Shown here piece after piece: positions 52,777 through 59,556 of a stretch of 64,000 bases of DNA. The translations under genes were made by a program, and so were the position numbers. Position 1 is the stretch's first letter. Each line of letters opens with the position of its first letter. Source of the stretch: Thioclava sp. GXIMD2076 (GTDB lineage: Bacteria > Pseudomonadota > Alphaproteobacteria > Rhodobacterales > Rhodobacteraceae); NCBI RefSeq assembly GCF_037949795.1, contig NZ_CP149933.1, positions 372,001 to 436,000 of the forward strand, written 5' to 3'. The notes under the pieces were generated by a model. The model saw only the letters and a list, made by a program, of their open reading frames with translations, ran no database searches and was not told the origin of the DNA.

Positions 52777-53976
52777 TCAGCCACCAACGCGATAGAGTAC
52801 CGAATTCGGGATCGCGTCCTCGATCTTCCATTCCTCGACGAATTTCTGACGCCCGTCGGTGAATTCGGTGATCTGCATCGGCTCGGAGGTCTGGATATGC
52901 AGTTGCGGCGTGAAGGTGCGCGGACCAAGCGCCGTCGGCTCGTCCTTGAAGCCGTTCATCACATCGACCACCTTCTGCGGATCGGTTGTGCCAGCGGTCT
53001 CTACGGCTTTCGCCCAAAGCTGTAGCCACGCATAGATCGGATAGGACCACATGGAGGCGGGCTTTTCGCCGTATTCGGCCACGAACGCATCCGTCATCGC
53101 CTGCGCCTCGGGGCGCGGATCGCCTTCGATAACCACCTGTGTCGGAATGAAGAAGTTCGTCAAACCGGGCACAGCGGATGTCCATGCGACACCGTCGAAC
53201 AGTGCCGGCCCCAGAAGCGGAAGATCGATCCCTGCCGAGCGGATCTGGCGCACCGCGCCGCCTGCGCCCAGATGCGAGCAAAGCATCACCGTCTGTACCC
53301 CGTCGGAGGCGATCTTCTTGCTGATTTCCGAGACCTGCGCCGAAATCGAGGCATCGTCGAAGCGGAACTGCTCGGAGCCTACAATCTTGCCACCATCCTT
53401 CTCATACATCCATTTGAAGCCCGCGCAGGCAGACTTTTGTGCTTCGCCAGCCACGTCTTCCAGAACGAAGGCCGTTTTCAGCCCCTTTTCCTTGATCGCC
53501 CAATCCGCAATCACCGCACCTCCCAGCTGGGCCGCCGTGCCGCCGGTGAAGGACAAGGGCCCGACCCCCAGCACGCCCGCCTTGGGATCTGCCGCACACA
53601 TGAAGGCCGAGATCTTGCCTGCCTTTTGCACCTGGACCGCCGAGGGCGCGCCGAAGTCGTAATCACAGCTGACCAGCACAAGATCGGGATCGGAGGCCAG
53701 AACCTTCTGGCCCGCCTTCACGGCCTCGCCCAGATCGGTCTTGTTGTCAGCAGTCTCGTAAACAATCTGGCGGCCCAGAAGCCCGCCCTTCTCGTTTTGC
53801 TGTTTGATCCACATCTGCGCAAAGCGATAGGCATCGGCATCGGTCACCGCCATCCGGCCCGATTGCGCGATGGCGAACCCGATATTGATCGGCGGCTCTT
53901 CGGCATGGGCGCTGCCAAACAGCCCTGCGCCAAGAAGGCCTGTCGTCAACAGACCCAACACGCGTTGTTTCATCAT
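52777..53976 (-). CDS. LIV-type periplasmic binding protein (LivK-like)
   Basis: 399 residues; the start is set at the ATG at 53976, 6 bases from AGGAG, among several adjacent Met codons (53982-53973). A signal peptide (MMKQRVLGLLTTGLLGAGLFGSAHA) is followed by a type I periplasmic-binding fold (INIGFAIAQSGRMAVTDADAYRFAQMW). It belongs to the amide/urea/branched-chain (HAAT, Peripla_BP_6) class. It heads the five-gene operon. The hyuAB, oxygenase and amidase genes around it suggest an amide-like cargo, but this is only inference. Confidence 0.9.
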   Translation of the reverse strand: MMKQRVLGLLTTGLLGAGLFGSAHAEEPPINIGFAIAQSGRMAVTDADAYRFAQMWIKQQNEKGGLLGRQIVYETADNKTDLGEAVKAGQKVLASDPDLVLVSCDYDFGAPSAVQVQKAGKISAFMCAADPKAGVLGVGPLSFTGGTAAQLGGAVIADWAIKEKGLKTAFVLEDVAGEAQKSACAGFKWMYEKDGGKIVGSEQFRFDDASISAQVSEISKKIASDGVQTVMLCSHLGAGGAVRQIRSAGIDLPLLGPALFDGVAWTSAVPGLTNFFIPTQVVIEGDPRPEAQAMTDAFVAEYGEKPASMWSYPIYAWLQLWAKAVETAGTTDPQKVVDVMNGFKDEPTALGPRTFTPQLHIQTSEPMQITEFTDGRQKFVEEWKIEDAIPNSVLYRVGG

Positions 53977-54324
53977 CACCATCTCCTGTCAGAAATATCT
54001 TATTTTTGTTTGGGCGGCAGGGAGCGGCGCATGGGAGAGCCGGTCTTGTCACCAAACCGCAGATCAAGCTTAGCCAGCGCCGCTCCGAGTGACCTGTCCG
54101 CAGGCGTCAATTCGTATGACCCAGAAAGACAGCCCTGCCTCCTGGCGCTTAGGCGTGGGCGGGGTTTCCATGTTTAACAAATGCACAAGAACCTGCCCCC
54201 TGCAGGCAAAGCTGCCCCAAATGCAGGCATTTTTGGTGTTTTGCCCTCTGCCAACCACGCAAACAGGTGCTGTTTTGGACGAATCCGGTCAGTTTCGCCC
54301 AGATTAAAGGCAAAGGGGAAAGCC
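53977..54324. promoter_or_regulatory. Divergent promoter region of LIV operon and AraC regulator
   Basis: 348 bp without a gene. It contains two direct repeats of a CTGCCCC-(N2/N4)-GCAGGCA unit at 54193-54208 and 54212-54229, one helical turn pair apart, which look like an AraC-type operator. A TATTTTTGTTTG stretch at 54001-54012 could be part of the minus-strand promoter. Confidence 0.5.
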
Positions 54325-55305
54325 ATGTTGTCTGTCGCGTCTGAACGGAAGGGGATCTCTCGCATCGATACAGAGGGGCTACCGCCAAAGGACAGGCTGC
54401 CATTCTGGCGCGATGTCGTGTGCCAGCACTTCTCCCCCGCAGCGACCGATCTGCCCGACTGGTTCAATGCCAGCAGTTTTCATGCGCGGATGACACGGCG
54501 CGATCTGGGTTCGGTCGGACTGAGCCATGTAGAGGCCTCGCCGCAAAACTCGTTGCGCGATCGCGCCTCGCTGCGGCGCGATCCGTCGGACTGTTTCTTC
54601 CTCTCCTATGTGACCGTCGGCAAGAGCGTGCTGAAACAGGGGGGGCGCGAGGCGGTGCAGGGTCCGGGAGAATTTCTCCTCTATGATTCCGCCCAACCTT
54701 TCACCTATGCTTGGAACGGCGATTATGCCGGGTACTGGCTGCGCCTGCCGCGCCATCTGCTGACCAACCGGCTTGCATCGGCCGAGGTGCTGACCGCACG
54801 CACCATCTCCGCCTCGGCCCCGATCGGGCGGCTGGTCGGTCAGATGATCGAGGAATCTTTCGGGCTTGATCTCTGTGGCGAGACGCCGGCTGCACGGCGC
54901 GTTGCAACATCGCTCGTGGATCTGGTCACTGCGGCTTTCGAGACACAGACAGGGTTGGGGGCCGATTATTCCGCCCGTCATCAGGGGCTCCTCGACCGGG
55001 CCAAATCCCATATTCTCGTCAATCTGGAAAATAACGACCTGAATATAGATGCGATGGTGAAGGACCTCGGTGTGTCGCGCCGGACCCTGGCGCGTCTTTT
55101 TGCCCATGAAGATACCACGCCCACCCGCTGGCTCTGGTCGCAACGTCTCGAACGCGCCCGCATGATGATCTGCGAGGCCGATGGTGCACGGATTACAGAG
55201 ATCGCTCTGGCGTGCGGATTCAGCGATATCTCGCATTTCTCGCGTGCCTTCAAAGCCGAGTTCGGCATCACGGCCAAGGCAATGATGGCTGCGCGTGCGA
55301 GCTAA
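54325..55305 (+). CDS. AraC-family regulator of the nitrile/amide operon
   Basis: 326 residues from the ATG at 54325 with AGGGG upstream; the longer frame is not supported. The FeaR-like sensor domain (AraC_binding_2, about 10-190; GPGEFLLYDSAQPFTYAWNG) is followed by the HTH pair LNIDAMVKDLGVSRRTLARLFAHE and ITEIALACGFSDISHFSRAFKAEFG. It lies 124 bp before the amidase gene and in the same direction. Nitrile and amide operons in other bacteria are often controlled by AraC proteins, so it is the likely activator of the amidase-nitrile hydratase-ABC genes. Confidence 0.87.
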   Translation: MLSVASERKGISRIDTEGLPPKDRLPFWRDVVCQHFSPAATDLPDWFNASSFHARMTRRDLGSVGLSHVEASPQNSLRDRASLRRDPSDCFFLSYVTVGKSVLKQGGREAVQGPGEFLLYDSAQPFTYAWNGDYAGYWLRLPRHLLTNRLASAEVLTARTISASAPIGRLVGQMIEESFGLDLCGETPAARRVATSLVDLVTAAFETQTGLGADYSARHQGLLDRAKSHILVNLENNDLNIDAMVKDLGVSRRTLARLFAHEDTTPTRWLWSQRLERARMMICEADGARITEIALACGFSDISHFSRAFKAEFGITAKAMMAARAS

Positions 55306-55317
55306 GCTGCAGGCGGC

Positions 55318-55357
55318 GCAAAATTCCAACTGGCCGGACCGGCAAAATAAATTGGCC
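55318..55357. promoter_or_regulatory. Direct repeats in the amidase promoter
   Basis: GCAAAAT-N6-TGGCC at 55318-55335 and GCAAAAT-N4-TGGCC at 55342-55357, with a third GCAAAA at 55359, lie ahead of the amidase start at 55430. Tandem sites 22-24 bp apart fit AraC-family binding; this is inferred. Confidence 0.5.
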
Positions 55358-55429
55358 CGCAAAACAAAGATAGGGGCGCAACATCCCATTACAGCTAGAG
55401 GGGAGAGAACCAGAACAGGGATTTGACCC

Positions 55430-56944
55430 ATGGCTGTGCATACGCCGACAAAAGACGAACTGAAACAGACGGCGGCTGCGCTTGGCCTGTCCTTCTCGGA
55501 AAGCGAACTGACCGAGTATCACGAGCAGATCACCCAGCGCCTTCAGGCCTATACCGTTATCGCGCAGATGCCCGACGAGATCCCCGAGGTGACTTATGCC
55601 CGCACCATGGGCCATCGTCCGACCGTTGAGGAAAACCCCCATAACGCCTGGTATTGGAAAACCGCCATCAAGGGCGCGGCCAATGGCAAGCTGAAAGGCA
55701 AGAAGATCTCGCTCAAGGATAACATCATGCTGGCCGGTGTGCCGATGATGAACGGCACGCCGCATCTGGAAGGCTATATCCCCGAATTCGACGCGCCCAT
55801 CGTGACGCGGATGCTCGATGCGGGCGGCGAGATCGCGGGCAAGGCGCATTGCGAGTTGCTGTGCATGACGGGCAGCTCCTTCACGAATGCCACGGGCCAT
55901 GTCCATAACCCCTATAAACATGGCTATTCGGCGGGCGGTTCGTCCTCTGGCTCTGCCGTGACCGTTGCCACCGGCGAGGTCGACATGTCGATCGGTTGCG
56001 ATCAGGGCGGCTCGATCCGTATGCCCTCGTCCTTCTGCGGCATCTACGGCATGAAACCCACCCACGGTCTGGTGCCCTATACCGGTATCATGCCGATCGA
56101 GATCGAGATCGACCATGCAGGCCCGATGACCCGCACTGTCGAGGATAACGCGCTCCTTCTGGAAGTGATCGCGGGCGATGACGGCTATGATCCGCGCATC
56201 AAAGCGCCCGAGGTGAAGGAATACACCAAGGCACTGACGGGAAATATCCGCGGCCTGAAGATCGGCATCATGACCGAAGGCTTCCAGAGCATCTATGCCG
56301 ATGAGACTGTGAACGCCAAGGTCCGCGAGGCGGCCAAGCGCTTCGAGGCACTGGGAGCCGAGGTTGTCGAGGTGTCGGTGCCGATGCATATGCAGGCCCC
56401 CTCGATCTTCGAACCGATCGTGACCCAAGGCGCCTATGCCACCATGTTCGAGGGAGACGGCTACGGGGCCTCGCGCCGCGATCTCTATGCGGTCTCCATG
56501 ATGGACCATTACCGTGGCTGGCGCCGCACCGCCGATGACCTCTCGCCCACCGCAAAGATCGCGCTGATGGCAGGCCATTATATGACGCACCGCTATGGCA
56601 CCCGCTTCTATGGCAAGGCGCGCAATATCACCCGCCGTCTGCGCGCGGCCTATGACGCGCAGCTGGCACAGGTCGATCTGCTGCTAATGCCCACGACCGC
56701 CACCACTGCGCAAAAGCTGCCCGGACCGGATGCGAGCCTCGCCGAGATCGTGCGCCGTGCCGCCGAGCCGGTGGCGATCACCCATCCCTTCGACATCACC
56801 CACCATCCGGCAATGTCTGTGCCCTGCGGCATGATCGATGGTCTGCCGGTGGGCATGATGCTGGTGGGCAAGCATTTCGACGAGGAAACCATCTACCGCG
56901 CTGCCCATGCGTTCGAGCAGTCGGGCGACTGGAAGACCTTCTGA
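55430..56944 (+). CDS. Nitrile-hydratase-associated amidase
   Basis: 504 residues, close to Rhodococcus-type amidases that follow nitrile hydratase. The amidase-signature triad falls at Lys96 (SLKDNIM), Ser171 (SAGGSSSGSA) and Ser195 (CDQGGSIRMP), the same numbering as in the well-studied Rhodococcus enzyme. The N-terminal ~90-residue helical dimerisation part of that group is also present. It hydrolyses the amide produced by nitrile hydratase to carboxylic acid and ammonium in the cytoplasm. It is the first enzyme gene after the AraC regulator; a 14-bp hairpin separates it from nthA. Confidence 0.92.
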   Translation: MAVHTPTKDELKQTAAALGLSFSESELTEYHEQITQRLQAYTVIAQMPDEIPEVTYARTMGHRPTVEENPHNAWYWKTAIKGAANGKLKGKKISLKDNIMLAGVPMMNGTPHLEGYIPEFDAPIVTRMLDAGGEIAGKAHCELLCMTGSSFTNATGHVHNPYKHGYSAGGSSSGSAVTVATGEVDMSIGCDQGGSIRMPSSFCGIYGMKPTHGLVPYTGIMPIEIEIDHAGPMTRTVEDNALLLEVIAGDDGYDPRIKAPEVKEYTKALTGNIRGLKIGIMTEGFQSIYADETVNAKVREAAKRFEALGAEVVEVSVPMHMQAPSIFEPIVTQGAYATMFEGDGYGASRRDLYAVSMMDHYRGWRRTADDLSPTAKIALMAGHYMTHRYGTRFYGKARNITRRLRAAYDAQLAQVDLLLMPTTATTAQKLPGPDASLAEIVRRAAEPVAITHPFDITHHPAMSVPCGMIDGLPVGMMLVGKHFDEETIYRAAHAFEQSGDWKTF

Positions 56945-56956
56945 ACCAAGGAAACG

Positions 56957-56989
56957 GCCCATCGGATCAACTCGATTGACCCGATGGGC
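56957..56989 (+). terminator. Intercistronic hairpin between amidase and nitrile hydratase genes
   Basis: GCCCATCGGATCAA and TTGACCCGATGGGC pair over 14 bp with one mismatch and a 5-base loop, 12 bp after the amidase stop. No T-run follows, so it is better read as an attenuating or mRNA-stabilising hairpin than as a full terminator. Confidence 0.6.
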
Positions 56990-57076
56990 AAAGCAGGCCC
57001 GTCGGAAGCATTCTAGCCTTGGATATATGGACGCCCGCCCCGCGCGGGCCTGCCCTCCCAATTGCAGGAAGTTTTT

Positions 57077-57694
57077 ATGTCCGACCACACTCACGGAACA
57101 ATGCCCCCCGATGCGCTTGCCCTGCGCGCCCGCGCCGTCGAACAGCTAATGATCGAAAAAGGTCTGCTACGCGAAGGCGCGGTCGATGCTCTTGTCGAGA
57201 TTTTCGAGCATGAGCTGGGTCCGAGGAACGGCGCCAAGATCGTGGCGCGCGCATGGACCGACCCCGACTATCTGGCGCGGTTGCGAACCGACACGAACAA
57301 TGCGCTTCAGGAATACGGTTTTTCGGGGATGGAGGGATCACATATCGTGCTGTGCGAGAACACGCCCGAGATCCATAACGTTATCGTCTGCACCCTCTGT
57401 TCATGCTACCCGTGGCCGCTCTTGGGCCTGCCGCCCATGTGGTATAAGACCGCGGCCTACCGCTCGCGGATCGTGATCGAACCGCGCGCCGTCCTGGCCG
57501 AATTCAAGACCGACATCCCCAAAGATGTCGAGCTGCGCGTCTGGGACAGCAATGCCGAGCTGCGCTATTTCGTGCTGCCCATGCGCCCCGCAGGCACCGA
57601 AGGCTGGAGCGCCGAACAGCTCGAGAAGTTGGTCACCCGCAATTCCATGATCGGCACCGGTCTTCCGCAGGATCTGGACGGAGAAGCCTCATGA
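57077..57694 (+). CDS. nthA: Nitrile hydratase subunit alpha, cobalt type
   Basis: 205 residues from the ATG at 57077, with AGGAAG six bases upstream. The metal-claw motif VCTLCSC is intact with Cys105, Cys108 and Cys110; Thr rather than Ser at position 106 marks the Co(III) class. [20 protein letters not shown] follows as in the family. It hydrates nitriles to amides; two of the Cys are normally oxidised to sulfinate/sulfenate after metal insertion. It overlaps nthB by ATGA. The alpha-before-beta order is more common among Fe-type clusters, and no activator gene (P14K/NhlE type) is found in the window. Confidence 0.95.
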   Translation: MSDHTHGTMPPDALALRARAVEQLMIEKGLLREGAVDALVEIFEHELGPRNGAKIVARAWTDPDYLARLRTDTNNALQEYGFSGMEGSHIVLCENTPEIHNVIVCTLCSCYPWPLLGLPPMWYKTAAYRSRIVIEPRAVLAEFKTDIPKDVELRVWDSNAELRYFVLPMRPAGTEGWSAEQLEKLVTRNSMIGTGLPQDLDGEAS

Positions 57695-58362
57695 ACAGCG
57701 TCCATGATTTCGGCGGCATGCAGGGCTACGGGCCCGTTATCCCTGACGATGGCAACGAACCGAAATTCGTCCACGATTGGGAACGCGGAGCCTTCGGCCT
57801 CAATCTGATGTTGCAGGTGGCGGGGTTGTTCAATGCCGATACCTCGCGCCATGCGATGGAAAAAATCGAACCCATCCACTATCTGACCTCGCCCTATTAC
57901 CTGCACTGGATGGAAAGCTACGAGGATATTCTTGTGGCCAAGGGCATCGCCACCCGCGAGGAGCTGCGCACCGGTAAGGCGACCGAGCCGCTGCCCGAAT
58001 GGGCGCGAAACAAAGAGCTGCCGCCCAACGAGGATTTAGGCAAGATCGTGCGGGGCTATATCGACACCACCGGCGAAGCCCGCGCGCCTCGCAAATTCGG
58101 GATCGGCGAGAAGATCCGCTCGGTCAACAACCACCCTAAGGGCCATACCCGCCTGCCCGCCTATGCGCGCGGCCGGATCGGCACCATCACCGCCACCCGC
58201 GAGGCCTTTGTCTATGCCGACCAGCGCGCCCATAGCGCAGGCGAGGACCCGCAATGGATCTACTCGGTGCGCTTTGACGCAGAGGAGCTGTGGGGAGCCG
58301 ATGCCGACGGGCGTGGCGCCGTCTATCTGGACCTCTACGAACCCTACATGCAGGCGCTCTGA
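57691..58362 (+). CDS. nthB: Nitrile hydratase subunit beta
   Basis: 223 residues, of normal length. The N-terminal [16 protein letters not shown], the central [17 protein letters not shown] and the SH3-like C-terminal domain ([29 protein letters not shown], then [14 protein letters not shown]) are all typical. It forms the alpha-beta heterodimer with NthA, providing the Arg residues that contact the claw. It is not fused to an activator domain. Confidence 0.95.
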   Translation: MNSVHDFGGMQGYGPVIPDDGNEPKFVHDWERGAFGLNLMLQVAGLFNADTSRHAMEKIEPIHYLTSPYYLHWMESYEDILVAKGIATREELRTGKATEPLPEWARNKELPPNEDLGKIVRGYIDTTGEARAPRKFGIGEKIRSVNNHPKGHTRLPAYARGRIGTITATREAFVYADQRAHSAGEDPQWIYSVRFDAEELWGADADGRGAVYLDLYEPYMQAL

Positions 58363-58377
58363 GCCCCTGCCTGAAAT

Positions 58378-58416
58378 CCCGCGCAAAGCGCGGGCCAAAC
58401 CTGCCCGCAAGGCAGG
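58378..58416 (+). other. Two small hairpins between nthB and ABC binding-protein gene
   Basis: CCCGCGC/GCGCGGG (58378-58394) and CCTGCC/GGCAGG (58400-58416) lie in the 96-bp gap. No T-run follows, so read-through is expected. They may set the relative expression of enzyme and binding-protein genes. Confidence 0.55.
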
Positions 58417-58458
58417 CAACTAAAACCAAAAGACGATCCAACACGGAGAGCATCCCCG

Positions 58459-59553
58459 ATGACCATTTCCACCCTCAGAACGACCGCCAGCTGGCTTGCC
58501 GCCTGCACGATCGCCGCCACTCTGGCCACGGCCGCCCATGCCGAGGAACCCACGCAGATGGGCAAGGGCGCCGATATCACCAGCATGTGCGGCACCAAAC
58601 CCGCCCGCGTGGCCCTGATCGACGGCATCGGCGGCGACACATGGCGTCGCACGACCGAAGAAGAGCTGCGTGACGAAGCCTCGAAATGTTCCAATATCAC
58701 CGAGGTCGCCTATGCGGATGCAGGCGGAGATTCGCAGAAATTCAACAGCGACATCAACAGCTTTGTCGCCCAGGGCTATGACATCATCATTCCCTTCGCA
58801 GACTTTGGCGACGCCTCCATGCCCGCCTTCCGCGCCGCCACCCGTGCAGGCGTGACCATGGTGCCCTATTTCTCCAAACTCTCCGGCACGCAAGGGCGCG
58901 ACTACACCGCCAATGTCTATCAGGACCAAACCGTGGCGGGCAGCCTCTGGGCGGAATGGATTGGCCAGAATCTCGGCGATGCGAATATCGTCATGCTGGG
59001 TGGCTCGCCCGGTGCCGCCTCCTCGACCAATTTCTTCAACGGGCTGAAGGAAGGCATCAAAAAATATCCGGGCGTCAAACTGCTGCAGGACAGCTATGTC
59101 ACCACCAACTGGAACATGGCCGATGCCCAACGGGCGACGGCAGGACTGATCGCCACCTACCCCAAGATCGATGCCATCGTGACCGACCATGGTCCGGCGG
59201 CGCTGGCGGTGGTCAATGCCTACCAACAGGCGGGAGAGAAGGTTCCTGCGATCCTGACCATCGCCTCGGGCAACGAGCTGAACTGCAAGTTCGAGGATGA
59301 TAAGGCCGCAGGCAAAGGCTGGGATTTCTACGCGCTTGATGGCACCACCACCATCATCCGCTTCGCCTTCCGTCGCGCGCTGGCGGAATTCGAAGGGACC
59401 GAGGATCCCGAAGGCACTGTGCTGGTGCCCTATGTCTCCAATGACAGCTTCAAGAATGTCTCGCTTGGCTGCAACAAGGAGCTGCCGCCGGATGCCGATC
59501 TCAGCTCGCTTCTATCGGAAGACCAGCTGAAAAAAGTCTTCGGATACGAGTAA
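58459..59553 (+). CDS. Periplasmic sugar/nucleoside-type ABC binding protein
   Basis: 364 residues. A signal peptide (MTISTLRTTASWLAACTIAATLATAAHA) and a Peripla_BP_4/LacI-like fold are seen (VALIDGIGGDTWRRTTEEELRDEA, GYDIIIPFADFGDASMPAFRAATRAGV). Two Cys pairs may form disulfides (TSMCGTKP, ASKCSN, ELNCKF, LGCNKE). It precedes the fused ATPase-permease gene by 3 bp and follows nitrile hydratase by 96 bp on the same strand. The protein class is that of ribose, autoinducer-2 and similar importers, but its cargo here is probably the nitrile/amide-pathway substrate. Confidence 0.9.
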   Translation: MTISTLRTTASWLAACTIAATLATAAHAEEPTQMGKGADITSMCGTKPARVALIDGIGGDTWRRTTEEELRDEASKCSNITEVAYADAGGDSQKFNSDINSFVAQGYDIIIPFADFGDASMPAFRAATRAGVTMVPYFSKLSGTQGRDYTANVYQDQTVAGSLWAEWIGQNLGDANIVMLGGSPGAASSTNFFNGLKEGIKKYPGVKLLQDSYVTTNWNMADAQRATAGLIATYPKIDAIVTDHGPAALAVVNAYQQAGEKVPAILTIASGNELNCKFEDDKAAGKGWDFYALDGTTTIIRFAFRRALAEFEGTEDPEGTVLVPYVSNDSFKNVSLGCNKELPPDADLSSLLSEDQLKKVFGYE

Positions 59554-59556
59554 GCC

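Noticed and set aside
57077..58362. Thiocyanate hydrolase instead of nitrile hydratase
   Set aside because: The alpha chain motif is shared, but the beta subunit is a single full-length nitrile-hydratase beta and an associated amidase precedes it; thiocyanate hydrolase has split subunits and no amidase.
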